Assembly: GCF_006337165.1 (NCBI RefSeq)
Contig: NZ_CP040896.1
Location: 2,790,001 to 2,854,000, forward strand
Direction of reading: 5' to 3'
DNA length: 64,000 nucleotides
Origin: Hymenobacter jejuensis
GTDB lineage: Bacteria; Bacteroidota; Bacteroidia; Cytophagales; Hymenobacteraceae
The position numbers were made by a program, and so were the translations under genes. The notes beneath the pieces were generated by a model. The model was not told where the DNA came from. It made no database searches and was given only the letters and a program-made list of their open reading frames with translations. Below are positions 1-9,933 of this stretch, in pieces. Each line of letters begins with the position of its first letter. Position 1 is the first letter of the stretch.

Positions 1-38
1 ATTTCCGGATTGCAGACACGACAGCCGGGCCCAAGTAA
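1..38 (+). CDS. Possible 3' tail of an upstream gene (partial)
   Basis: One + strand frame is open from the window edge to a TAA at 36-38, giving eleven codons that end in TTAGPK. The piece is too short to identify, and the reading frame itself is uncertain. Positions 39-121, between it and the first glycosidase, hold no gene and no clear promoter box. Confidence 0.25.
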   Translation, partial: FRIADTTAGPK

Positions 39-121
39 GAGAATGCTCGAAATACTCTTTAATCGGCAAGCTCAGCATGACGCTCTTTTTGACTCCAAAC
101 CTATCCGAAACTCCTGACCCG

Positions 122-1468
122 ATGCCGAATTGTAGACTGTCATCTATCCTGAGCGTGCTGGCCTGCCTGTTGGGAGTTGCCGCCCAGGCGCAGAACCCGT
201 TGATTACCAATCAGTTCACGGCCGACCCATCGGCGCGCGTGTTCAACGACCGGGTGTACGTGTACCCGTCGCACGATATTCGGGCCACTCCCGGGCATGG
301 GCGCGTCGGCTGGTTTGTGATGGAGGATTACCACGTGTTTTCCTCCGCCAACCTCACGGACTGGACCGACCACGGCGTGATTGTAACCCAGAACAAAGTG
401 CCCTGGGTGAAGCCCGACAGCTACAGCATGTGGGCCCCCGACTGTATGTACCGCAACGGCAAGTACTACTTCTACTTCCCGACTACCCCCCGGGATACGA
501 CCATTAGCAAGGGCTTTACAGTGGGGGTAGCCGTGTCCGATAAACCCACCGGCCCGTTTGTGCCGCAGCCGCTGCCCATCAAGGGGGTGCGCGGCATCGA
601 CCCCAACGTGTTTATCGACAAGGACGGCCAAGCGTATCTGTATTGGTCGCAGGGCAACATTTACGGGGCCAAGCTCAAGGAAAACATGCTGGAGCTCGCC
701 TCCGAGCCCCAGGCGCTGGGCGAGTTGCCGACCCAGGGGTTGAAAGAAGGCCCCTACCTGTTTGAGCGCAACGGCACGTACTACCTGACTTATCCGCATG
801 TGGCCAGCAAAACCGAGCGCCTCGAATATGCCACCAGCACCAGCCCGCTCGGGCCGTTTACCGTCAAGGGCGTTATCATGGACGAGTCGCCTACCGGCTG
901 CTGGACGAATCACCATTCTATTCTGGCGTTCAAGAACCAATGGTACCTGTTTTACCACCACAACGACTTGTCGCCTAGCTTCGACAAAAACCGGTCTATC
1001 CGAATGGACAGCCTGTTTTTCGAGCCCACGGGCGCCATCCGGAAGGTCGTGCCGACCCTGCGCGGCGTGGGCCTGACCGACGCTAAGCAGAAAATCCAAC
1101 TCGACCGCTACAGCCGCCTGAGCAGCAGCGGCGCGTCCATCGCCTTCCTGGATACCGCCAGCAAGTTCCAGGGCTGGAAAACCGTGTTTACGGGCAGCCA
1201 AGGCTGGGTCCAATACAACGGGGTGGCCTTCGGCAAACAGGCGCTGAAGACGGTGAGGCTGCGCGCGCAGGCGGCGGCCGGCGCCACGCTGCAGCTGCGG
1301 GCCGACGGAGCTGCCGGCCCGGTGCTGGCCCAGGTCACTGTGCCGAAGGGCAGCCAGTGGCAGGAGGTGAAAGCGCCCTTGACCGCCTTCAAGCCTGGCA
1401 CGCACGCGCTGGTTGTTTCCTCTAAAACGAACGCGCCCGTTGCCATCGACTGGGTCCGGTTCGAGTAA
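122..1468 (+). CDS. Secreted GH43 glycoside hydrolase with CBM6-like C-terminal domain
   Basis: A five-bladed beta-propeller glycosidase of family GH43, expected to remove arabinofuranosyl or xylosyl units from plant hemicellulose in the periplasm or outside the cell. An ATG at 77 is in frame, but the start at 122 gives a clean signal peptide (hydrophobic residues 8-20, cleavage after AQAQ). The three GH43 acidic residues are visible: Asp35 (TADPSARV), Asp160 (GIDPNVFID) and Glu209 (LKEGPYLF). Residues from about 335 to 448 look like a CBM6-type beta-sandwich that ends IDWVRFE. The gene is followed 76 bp later by a tandem esterase, and then by GH95 and GH43 genes on the same strand, so it belongs to a polysaccharide cluster. 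Family and fold are confident; exact substrate (arabinan or arabinoxylan) is inference. Confidence 0.9.
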   Translation: MPNCRLSSILSVLACLLGVAAQAQNPLITNQFTADPSARVFNDRVYVYPSHDIRATPGHGRVGWFVMEDYHVFSSANLTDWTDHGVIVTQNKVPWVKPDSYSMWAPDCMYRNGKYYFYFPTTPRDTTISKGFTVGVAVSDKPTGPFVPQPLPIKGVRGIDPNVFIDKDGQAYLYWSQGNIYGAKLKENMLELASEPQALGELPTQGLKEGPYLFERNGTYYLTYPHVASKTERLEYATSTSPLGPFTVKGVIMDESPTGCWTNHHSILAFKNQWYLFYHHNDLSPSFDKNRSIRMDSLFFEPTGAIRKVVPTLRGVGLTDAKQKIQLDRYSRLSSSGASIAFLDTASKFQGWKTVFTGSQGWVQYNGVAFGKQALKTVRLRAQAAAGATLQLRADGAAGPVLAQVTVPKGSQWQEVKAPLTAFKPGTHALVVSSKTNAPVAIDWVRFE

Positions 1469-1517
1469 GCGGCAAAGAAGCCGATCGCTTGCAAACGTTT
1501 GATTTTAAGAGACTTAG

Positions 1518-3473
<1,956 letters not shown>

Positions 3474-3479
3474 GCTCCC

Positions 3480-3498
3480 CGCGGCGCTTGCCGCCGCG
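3480..3498 (+). terminator. Small GC hairpin after the esterase gene
   Basis: Arms CGCGGCG (3480-3486) and CGCCGCG (3492-3498) pair perfectly round a 5-nt loop, starting seven bases after the esterase stop. No T-run follows, so it may be a weak terminator or an mRNA 3'-end stabiliser rather than a strong stop. Confidence 0.4.
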
Positions 3499-3589
3499 CA
3501 GGGTCGTCAAACGCGGCAGTGCCTGGTCCACTGGCTTGAACTATAACGTTGTGTTTATTAGATAGATATCACACCTATGTCTCTCACGT

Positions 3590-6079
3590 ATGAAGCAACT
3601 TCCTTGGCCAGCTAAAACCACTTTACTGCTGCTTTGGTGGGCCGCCGCCCTTGGAGCCGCGGCAGCCAAACCGGTGCCTACCCCCTTGCGCCTGTGGTAC
3701 ACGCAGCCGGCCGCCAACTGGAACGAGGCCCTGCCCCTCGGCAACGGCCGCTTGGGGGCCATGGTGTTTGGCGCGCCCCAGCGCGAGCGACTCCAGTTGA
3801 ACGAGGAAACTATTTGGGCCGGCGGGCCCAACAACAACGTGAAGCCCGACGCGTTGCCGGTGGTGCGGCAGTTGCGCGAGCAGCTGCTGGCCGGGCAGCT
3901 GGTGGAGGCGCAAGCGCTTGCGCAGGCCCAAATGCAGCCCGCCGGCAACAGCGGCATGCCCTACCAAACGGCGTCGAATGTGTACCTCGACTTTCCGGGC
4001 CACGAGGGCGCCACCCACTACCAGCGCGACCTCGACATTGGCCGAGCCGTGGCTTCGGTCAGCTACCAAGTAGGGCGAGTGCGCTATCGCCGTGAGGTAT
4101 TCAGCTCCCTGCCCGACCAAGTGGTGGTTGTGCGCCTCACAGCCAGCAAACCAGGCCAAATCAGCTGCCAGCTGAGCGAGGAAAGCCTGCTGCCGTTCAC
4201 CCGGCACGCCGAAAAAGATCAGCTGGTGCTGGATGGCCACGGCAGCGCCCACGAAGGCCAAGAAGGGCAGATCCGCTTCCAAACGCGCCTGAAGGCCGTC
4301 GTCGAGGGCGGCACCGTGCAAACCACCGACGCCGGCATCCGCATTCAGCGCGCTAACAGCGCCACGCTCTACCTTTCCATCGGCACCAATTTTAACAACT
4401 ACCACGACGTGAGCGGCGATGCAGCCGCGCGGGCCTCGGCCTATCTTGCCGCTGCCGTGCGCAAGCCCTACAAGCAGGCGCTCGCCGACCACGTAGCTGC
4501 TTACCAGCGCTACTTCAACCGCGTGACCCTGAACCTGGGCGTGACGCCCGCCGTGCAGCTTCCTACCCTCCAGCGCCTCGCCGACTTTGCCCAAGGCCAC
4601 GACCCGGCTTTGGCGGCCCTGTATTTTCAGTACGGCCGCTACCTGCTCATCAGCTCTTCGCAGCCGGGTGGGCAGCCGGCCAACCTGCAAGGCATCTGGA
4701 ACGACCAGCTCAAGGGGCCCTGGGACAGCAAGTACACAGTGAACATCAACACCGAAATGAACTACTGGCCGGCCGAAGTCACGAACCTGACGGAGCTGCA
4801 CGAGCCCTTGTTCAGCCTGATACAGGACCTGAGCGTGACCGGGCGGCAGAGCGCCCGCCAAATGTACGGGGCCCGCGGCTGGATGCTACACCACAACACC
4901 GACATCTGGCGCATTACGGGGCAGGTTGACCCGCCGCAGTACGGCCTTTGGCCCATGGGCGGAGCCTGGCTTTCGCAGCACCTCTGGGATCACTACCAAT
5001 TTACCGGCGACCAGCAGTTTCTGCGCACCTACTACCCCGTGCTGAAGGGTGCGGCCACCTACTACGTCGATGCCTTGCAGGAAGAGCCCACCCACCACTG
5101 GTTGGTAGTGGCGCCCTCGGTGTCACCCGAAAACACGTATTCGTTGCAAGGCAAGCAAATTGCTCTGGTGGCCGGCACCACCATGGACAATCAACTGGTG
5201 TTCGACCTATTCTCGAAAACCATCCGGGCCGCCGAGCTGCTTCAGCTCGACCAGCCTTTCGCCGACACGCTGCGCACCCTGCGCGAGCGGCTGCCGCCCA
5301 TGCAGATTGGCCAGTACGGGCAGGTGCAGGAGTGGCTGCAGGACGTGGACAACCCCCGCGATACGCACCGTCACATTTCCCACCTCTACGGGCTGTACCC
5401 CAGTGGGCAGCTGTCGCCCTACCGCACGCCCGCCCTGTTTGAAGCCGCCCGCGTGACGCTCACCCAGCGCGGTGACGTGTCCACGGGGTGGTCGATGGGC
5501 TGGAAGGTGAACTTCTGGGCGCGCATGCAGGACGGCAACCACGCCTACAAGCTGCTCACTGAGCAGCTGCGGCTCCGGGCCAGCGAGCCCGGCGGTGTGA
5601 GCGAGGGCGGGGGCACGTATCCCAATCTGCTCGATGCGCACCCCCCGTTTCAGATTGACGGCAACTTTGGCTGTACGGCGGGTCTGGCCGAGCTATTCGT
5701 GCAGAGCTACGACGGCACCCTGGACCTGCTCCCCGCCTTGCCCGACGCTTGGCCCACGGGCGAGGTGACGGGCCTCGTAGCCCGCGGGGGCTACGTTGTG
5801 GACCTGGCCTGGGATAAGGGACGCCTCACGCGAGCGCGCATCACTTCGCGGCTAGGAGGCAACTGCCGCGTGCGGGTGCACCGCCCCATAGCAGCTACGG
5901 GCGGCTTGAAGCTGCAGGCTGCCCAGGGCCCTAACTCCAACCCATTTTACCAGACTTTCCCAGTCAAGCCGCCGCTGGTATCCGCCAAAACCACGCCGCG
6001 GCAGCCCGCTCTGGCGCCGTCGTTTGTGTACGATTTTCCCACCCAAGCCGGCCAAGCCTATTCGCTGCGAGCCCGCTAG
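3590..6079 (+). CDS. Secreted GH95 glycosidase (alpha-L-fucosidase or alpha-L-galactosidase)
   Basis: An 829-residue GH95 enzyme, an inverting exo-glycosidase for terminal alpha-linked L-fucose or L-galactose. It has a signal peptide (hydrophobic 10-25, AAAA before K27), the N-terminal motif LPLGNGRLGAMVFG, and an (alpha/alpha)6 barrel. Probable catalytic positions are Asn385 and Asn387 (NINTEMNYW), Glu514 (APSVSPEN) and Asp690 (PFQIDGNFG), spaced roughly as in the characterised Bifidobacterium GH95 enzyme. Length is normal for the family. It sits between esterase and GH43 genes. GH95 members in xylan loci of Bacteroides can act on L-galactose, so L-fucose specificity should not be assumed. 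Confidence 0.92.
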   Translation: MKQLPWPAKTTLLLLWWAAALGAAAAKPVPTPLRLWYTQPAANWNEALPLGNGRLGAMVFGAPQRERLQLNEETIWAGGPNNNVKPDALPVVRQLREQLLAGQLVEAQALAQAQMQPAGNSGMPYQTASNVYLDFPGHEGATHYQRDLDIGRAVASVSYQVGRVRYRREVFSSLPDQVVVVRLTASKPGQISCQLSEESLLPFTRHAEKDQLVLDGHGSAHEGQEGQIRFQTRLKAVVEGGTVQTTDAGIRIQRANSATLYLSIGTNFNNYHDVSGDAAARASAYLAAAVRKPYKQALADHVAAYQRYFNRVTLNLGVTPAVQLPTLQRLADFAQGHDPALAALYFQYGRYLLISSSQPGGQPANLQGIWNDQLKGPWDSKYTVNINTEMNYWPAEVTNLTELHEPLFSLIQDLSVTGRQSARQMYGARGWMLHHNTDIWRITGQVDPPQYGLWPMGGAWLSQHLWDHYQFTGDQQFLRTYYPVLKGAATYYVDALQEEPTHHWLVVAPSVSPENTYSLQGKQIALVAGTTMDNQLVFDLFSKTIRAAELLQLDQPFADTLRTLRERLPPMQIGQYGQVQEWLQDVDNPRDTHRHISHLYGLYPSGQLSPYRTPALFEAARVTLTQRGDVSTGWSMGWKVNFWARMQDGNHAYKLLTEQLRLRASEPGGVSEGGGTYPNLLDAHPPFQIDGNFGCTAGLAELFVQSYDGTLDLLPALPDAWPTGEVTGLVARGGYVVDLAWDKGRLTRARITSRLGGNCRVRVHRPIAATGGLKLQAAQGPNSNPFYQTFPVKPPLVSAKTTPRQPALAPSFVYDFPTQAGQAYSLRAR

Positions 6080-6125
6080 CCTTGCTTCCCATTTTTTGCT
6101 TTGCTTCTGCTTACCACGTAGCTCC

Positions 6126-7085
6126 ATGAAAAGTACCTTGCTCGTCGTCGCCCTGCTGGCCTTGGTGGCCTACCTGCCCGTGCGGGCGCAAAACCCGATC
6201 ATCCGAGATGTATTTACGGCCGACCCGGCGCCGCTGGTGTACCGCGACACACTATTTCTATACACCGGCCACGACACGGCTTCGGTGCAGGAAACCAACT
6301 ACAAGATGCCCGACTGGCGCATCTACTCCACCACCGACATGGTGCACTGGAAGTCCTACGGCAAATGCCTTTCGCCCAAAACCTTTGCCTGGGCCACCGG
6401 CGATGCGTACGCGGCACAGTGCGTCTACCACAACGGCAAGTTCTACTGGTTTGTGTCTACGTTTCATAAAAAAGACGACCACAGCCAGGGTGGCGCGGCC
6501 ATTGGCGTAGCCGTGTCGGACCGCCCTACGGGGCCGTTCCGGGATGCCATTGGCAAGGCCTTGATTGTCAATGAGATGACTAAAGACAAGCCGCACGCCT
6601 GGGACGATATCGACCCCACCGTTTTCATCGACCATGACAAGCAAGCCTACCTGTACTGGGGTAACGGCAGCTGCAAGTGGGTGAAGCTCAAGGACAACCT
6701 GATCGAGCTGGCCAGCCCCATCACCACCTTTACGCCCAAAAACTACATCGAAGGGCCCTGGGTGTACAAGCGCAAAAAGCTGTACTACCTCGTGTATGCC
6801 AGCGTCGGCACCAAGCCCGAAATGATAGAGTATTGCACGGCCCCCAGCGCCACCGGGCCCTGGACGTACCGGGGCATCATTCAGGAAAACGTGCCCAATA
6901 GCTTCACGACCCACCCCGGCATCATCGACTACAAGGGCAAGAGCTACTTTTTCTACCACAACGGCGCCCTGCCCACCGGCGGCAGCTACCGGCGCTCCAT
7001 CTGCGTGGATGACTTGCACTACAACCCGGACGGTACCATCCAGAAAATAGTGCAGACCACTAACGGGGTAGTACCAGCTAAGTAA
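6126..7085 (+). CDS. Secreted GH43 glycoside hydrolase, single domain
   Basis: A compact 319-residue GH43 enzyme without an accessory module. Translation from the ATG at 6126 gives a signal peptide (KSTLLVVALLALVAYLPV, cleaved after RAQ); an in-frame ATG at 6024 would start inside the GH95 gene and spoil it. Catalytic acids are Asp33 (TADPAPLV), Asp163 (DIDPTVFID) and Glu209 (YIEGPW). Sequence motifs are shared with the first GH43 of the window (NPLI/NPII opening, HNGKFYWF), but the two are clearly diverged, so they probably act on different linkages. The gap from the GH95 stop is 46 bp. The operon appears to end here, before a long hairpin. Confidence 0.88.
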   Translation: MKSTLLVVALLALVAYLPVRAQNPIIRDVFTADPAPLVYRDTLFLYTGHDTASVQETNYKMPDWRIYSTTDMVHWKSYGKCLSPKTFAWATGDAYAAQCVYHNGKFYWFVSTFHKKDDHSQGGAAIGVAVSDRPTGPFRDAIGKALIVNEMTKDKPHAWDDIDPTVFIDHDKQAYLYWGNGSCKWVKLKDNLIELASPITTFTPKNYIEGPWVYKRKKLYYLVYASVGTKPEMIEYCTAPSATGPWTYRGIIQENVPNSFTTHPGIIDYKGKSYFFYHNGALPTGGSYRRSICVDDLHYNPDGTIQKIVQTTNGVVPAK

Positions 7086-7204
7086 CGCATATCACTTCCC
7101 AAGGCCTAGTTGCAGATATAGGACTCCTGCTGGCAACAATACTTCCGCCTAAACCTTACTTGCTCAAGATTGATAATTCAAATCAACAGGATACACTTAT
7201 AAAG

Positions 7205-7259
7205 CAACCACATTAAGGATCAAACCTGCAGTAGGCAGGTTTGATCCTTAATGTGGTTG
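7205..7259. terminator. 25-bp perfect inverted repeat after GH43
   Basis: Positions 7205-7229 and 7235-7259 are exact reverse complements (25 bp) around a 5-nt loop, AGTAG. It lies 119 bp past the last glycosidase and before the opposing tRNA-Gly, so it probably ends the cluster transcript. No T-run flanks it. 7086-7204 holds no gene. Confidence 0.65.
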
Positions 7260-7273
7260 TATAAACCAAAAAC

Positions 7274-7311
7274 AAATCGGCCACCCAGCATTGCTGTTAA
7301 GTGGCCGATTT
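7274..7311 (-). terminator. Rho-independent terminator of tRNA-Gly(CCC)
   Basis: Arms AAATCGGCCAC (7274-7284) and GTGGCCGATTT (7301-7311) form an 11-bp stem. Read on the minus strand it follows the tRNA by six bases and is followed by a T-rich tail (TTTGTTTTTGG). Confidence 0.8.
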
Positions 7312-7317
7312 TAAATG

Positions 7318-7390
7318 AGCGAGAAACGAGGTTCGAACTCGCGACCCTCAGCTTGGGAAGCTGATGCTCTACCAACTGAGCTACTCTCGC
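7318..7390 (-). tRNA. tRNA-Gly (anticodon CCC)
   Basis: A 73-nt cloverleaf read on the minus strand: acceptor GCGAGAG pairs with TTCTCGC, the D-arm is GCTCAGTTGGTAGAGC, the anticodon loop TTCCCAA gives CCC, and the T-arm is GCGAG-TTCGAAC-CTCGT. Discriminator is U, usual for bacterial glycine tRNA. CCA is not encoded. It decodes GGG. No integration scar was seen beside it. Confidence 0.95.
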
Positions 7391-7492
7391 GAAATGCTTG
7401 GTAAGACAAAAATACACGGCTTAAATCAATTTGCAACTGGCGCGCGTATCGCATGCGGTCGGCTTCGGCATCGGGCCGTCAGATTTTCGTAC

Positions 7493-7500
7493 TAAGTTTG
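7493..7500 (+). promoter_or_regulatory. Bacteroidota -7 box candidate
   Basis: TAAGTTTG fits TAnnTTTG and lies 54 bp ahead of the small membrane protein at 7555. No clear TTG/TTTG at -33 is visible, so support is partial. Confidence 0.35.
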
Positions 7501-7554
7501 GTACGTCAAGCGGCCCCGGCCGCTGTTGTTTTCCAATCAGTAAGCGCGCTTCCC

Positions 7555-7782
7555 ATGGCTACACCTCCTTACAGTCGCAATCGCGGCATTTTATACTTGG
7601 CGGCAGGCTTGTTGCTGCTCATCGTGCAGGGGCTGCGCATCCCACAGTATTACACCGACTGGGAAACCGGTGCGCTGGATACACCACGTTTCGTGCTGAG
7701 CCTGGTTTTTATCGTATTTGCCTTGTACATGCTGCGGGCCGGCTGGCAAATGTTGCGGCACAAAGATGATCTGATTGATTAA
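7555..7782 (+). CDS. Small two-helix membrane protein of unknown function
   Basis: A 75-residue protein starting MATPPYSRNRG. Two hydrophobic stretches are visible, about residues 12-26 (ILYLAAGLLLLIVQG) and 43-59 (RFVLSLVFIVFALYMLR), joined by a short polar loop with YYTDWETG; both ends are hydrophilic. An in-frame ATG at 7453 would add a low-complexity extension, so the internal start is preferred. I do not recognise a family. It ends 39 bp before a GNAT gene on the same strand, and a TTGATTATCAA palindrome lies in that gap. Confidence 0.6.
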   Translation: MATPPYSRNRGILYLAAGLLLLIVQGLRIPQYYTDWETGALDTPRFVLSLVFIVFALYMLRAGWQMLRHKDDLID

Positions 7783-7790
7783 ATAATCAT

Positions 7791-7801
7791 TTGATTATCA
7801 A
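7791..7801. repeat. TTGATWATCAA palindrome, copy 1
   Basis: Exact TTGATTATCAA, nine bases after the stop of the small membrane protein. It is one of five exact copies in the window (see also 9881, 24937, 29872 and 34957). Function unknown. Confidence 0.6.
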
Positions 7802-7821
7802 TAGTATACAAAGCATCTGTA

Positions 7822-8358
7822 ATGTCTTCGCCACTCCGTATCTCGGTGCCCAAACGCAGTGCTGCCACTGCGGCCGTGTTGGCAAACTTGGGTCGCCAAA
7901 CCTTTCACGAAACCTTTATCGCCGACAACAACCCCGAAGACATGGCTGCTTACCTAGCCGAGAATTTTGGGGAAGAACAGCAACTCGCCGAACTTCAGAA
8001 TCCCGATACGCTGTTTTTGCTGGTTCAGATGCAGCAGCAACCCATCGGCTACGCCAAGTTGCGCTTCAACTCTCCTTTGGGCCTGGAACCAGGGAAGAAG
8101 CCCGACAATCGCCTGGAAATTGAGCGATTGTATGTGTTGCAGGACTGGATCGGGACGGGCTTGGGCGCCACTCTGATGCGCCGCATTCTGGACGAGGCAC
8201 GCGCCAAGGGCTGCCGCTCGGTGGTGCTTGGTGTGTGGGAGCGCAACGTGCGCGCCATCGAGTTCTATAAGCGCTTTGGCTTTCGGCAAATCGGCAGTCA
8301 CGAATTCCGGCTAGGCAACGATATACAGACCGATCTTATTCTTCGTAAGGGTCTGTAA
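7822..8358 (+). CDS. GNAT family N-acetyltransferase
   Basis: A 178-residue cytoplasmic acetyl-CoA-dependent acyltransferase. The GNAT core is visible: the beta4 strand LEIERLYVLQDW, the acetyl-CoA pyrophosphate loop IGTGLGATLM (Q/R-x-x-G-x-G/A type), and a late motif VWERNVRAIEFYKRFGFRQIG typical of motif B. Length and layout match single-domain small-molecule or peptide N-acetyltransferases. Substrate cannot be told from sequence. Transcribed in the same direction as the small membrane protein before it and the hydrolase after it. Confidence 0.88.
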   Translation: MSSPLRISVPKRSAATAAVLANLGRQTFHETFIADNNPEDMAAYLAENFGEEQQLAELQNPDTLFLLVQMQQQPIGYAKLRFNSPLGLEPGKKPDNRLEIERLYVLQDWIGTGLGATLMRRILDEARAKGCRSVVLGVWERNVRAIEFYKRFGFRQIGSHEFRLGNDIQTDLILRKGL

Positions 8359-8437
8359 ATCAATATATTGTATTTATAGATAATTATAGGATTCTGCCCT
8401 TGCCGCAGCGCCTGCCGCAGACGTGGCGCCGGCTCGC

Positions 8438-8445
8438 TACCTTTG
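8438..8445 (+). promoter_or_regulatory. -7 box candidate for the hydrolase lipoprotein
   Basis: TACCTTTG matches TAnnTTTG exactly. A transcript begun just downstream would exclude the GTG at 8423 and favours the GTG start at 8471. No good -33 TTG at the usual spacing. Confidence 0.4.
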
Positions 8446-8470
8446 CCTATTGTCCATCAACCCGCTTCTT

Positions 8471-9862
8471 GTGAGAAAAGACAGGCTCGCTTGTACGCTT
8501 TCCTCGTTCCGGCCAGCGGCTGGGCTCCTTTGGTTACCAATATTGGCATTGCTCGCTGCCAGCGGCTGTACCCCCGATCGGCCCAAGCTGCCGCTGCCCA
8601 CCGGGCACTACGAAGGCACGCTCACCTACCAAGGCACGGAGGCGCGGGTCGCGTTGGACATGCGCGAACCGACGCCGGATCACTTGCAGGCCGATTTTCG
8701 TTTTTTGGAAATGGGCCTGAGCTTTCCGGCTCAGAATCTGCGCTTTAACGCGCCGCTGCTGCACTTCGAGCAGCGACCCGGCCAGAAACAAGGCAACATG
8801 GTGGTGGAAGCCGTGCAGGAAGGCGATTTCTGGCGTGGCAATTTCAAAATCGATACGCTGAAAGCCGACCTGTTGCTGGTGCGCCGTGGCAAAGCCGATC
8901 CGCGCCCATACCGCGAGCAGCCCGTGCGCTTTCGCAGCGGCAACCTGACGCTGCGGGGTACCCTGTTGCTGCCCAACGACACTTCCTTTCAGCATGCGGC
9001 CGTGGTGCTGCTGCATGGTAGCAGTACGCCCCACCAGCGCGACCTGTATTCGTATGCCGATTTGCTGGCTCGCCGCGGGTTCGCGGCCCTCGTTTATGAT
9101 CGTCGTGACGCCGCTCTGCCAGCTGGTCAGTTGCCCGAATACAGCCAAGAAGATTTGGCTACCGATGCTTTGGCCGCTGTGCAAGCCCTTAAAAAACAAC
9201 CCGATATCGATTCTACTCATGTTGGCCTGTGGGGCATCAGTCAAGGCGCGCATGTTGCAGCCATTGCCGCCTCTCGTCCGGGCCGGTCAGTGGCTTTTGT
9301 AGTCGCTTTATCGGGGCCGGGCGTACCCTATGCCGACGTTGAGCGTTTTCAAAATGCCAGCCGGTTGCGCGAACATGACGTGTCGGCCAAGGATATGAAG
9401 CAGGCTGCGAAAGCATTCGACCAGTTGGTGCGCTTCGTGCACGGCGGTGGCGAAAGTGATACCACGCAGCTGCACGAAACGCTCACTGAAGCTTGGCAAC
9501 AGCCGTGGGCCCAGTACACCACACTGCCCCGGCGGGTACCGACTCCTGCCGAAATCAAAACGCAGCTGCGGTGGCGCCAACTCGACCTAGACCCCAGAGC
9601 AGCCTGGCAGCAAGTCAAAGTGCCGGCACTATTGGTTTACGGCAGCGCCGACGAGCGTTTCGATGCCAGTGAAAGCGCCCGCCGGCTGCGAAACGTAGTC
9701 GGCTACAAGCAGGGCTCGACAGTAAAAGTATACTCAGGCGCAAACCACGAGCTGATGTTGCCCGGCGGCTTAACCAAAGAAGACAAATGGGAGTGGCCCC
9801 GCCCCGCGCCCGGCTTCGTGGACGATATGCTGGGTTGGATGCGTGCCCGCACAGCTCAGTAA
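8471..9862 (+). CDS. Alpha/beta-hydrolase lipoprotein
   Basis: A 463-residue protein. From the GTG at 8471 it has a lipoprotein signal ending LLAASGC, with the lipid-bearing Cys at residue 33. A beta-rich N-terminal part (about 45-150) precedes an alpha/beta-hydrolase fold (about 155-463). Nucleophile Ser257 sits in GISQGAH, the acid is probably Asp in LVYGSADERF, and the base His in SGANHELM, so the catalytic triad is complete. The layout (small beta domain plus peptidase-S9-like hydrolase) is common among Bacteroidota lipoproteins. Substrate is unknown; acyl ester or peptide cleavage is the family expectation. The gene is convergent with a radical SAM gene, and a 31-bp palindrome separates the two. 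Confidence 0.82.
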   Translation: MRKDRLACTLSSFRPAAGLLWLPILALLAASGCTPDRPKLPLPTGHYEGTLTYQGTEARVALDMREPTPDHLQADFRFLEMGLSFPAQNLRFNAPLLHFEQRPGQKQGNMVVEAVQEGDFWRGNFKIDTLKADLLLVRRGKADPRPYREQPVRFRSGNLTLRGTLLLPNDTSFQHAAVVLLHGSSTPHQRDLYSYADLLARRGFAALVYDRRDAALPAGQLPEYSQEDLATDALAAVQALKKQPDIDSTHVGLWGISQGAHVAAIAASRPGRSVAFVVALSGPGVPYADVERFQNASRLREHDVSAKDMKQAAKAFDQLVRFVHGGGESDTTQLHETLTEAWQQPWAQYTTLPRRVPTPAEIKTQLRWRQLDLDPRAAWQQVKVPALLVYGSADERFDASESARRLRNVVGYKQGSTVKVYSGANHELMLPGGLTKEDKWEWPRPAPGFVDDMLGWMRARTAQ

Positions 9863-9870
9863 CGATGAAG

Positions 9871-9901
9871 ACATAATTTATTGATAATCAATAAATTATG
9901 T
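9871..9901. repeat. 31-bp perfect palindrome containing TTGATAATCAA
   Basis: 9871-9885 and 9887-9901 are exact reverse complements with one central base. The core TTGATAATCAA is at 9881-9891. It is AT-only apart from the TGAT/ATCA core and the outer CA/TG, and lies between convergent genes. It could be a weak bidirectional terminator or a protein-binding site. Confidence 0.6.
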
Positions 9902-9933
9902 TTCTGGCATGATCGGCCCTCTGGAAATCGGCT

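Noticed and set aside
140..1405. Long open frame on the minus strand opposite the first GH43
   Set aside because: It mirrors a GC-rich gene with strong codon bias; the product is low-complexity (His, Arg, Gly) and shows no family motif. The same applies to long antisense frames at 1749-2516 and 3623-4861.
7791..9891. TTGATWATCAA read as an FNR/CRP-type box
   Set aside because: FNR sites are TTGAT-N4-ATCAA; here the half-sites are one base apart, and most copies lie at gene ends rather than promoters.
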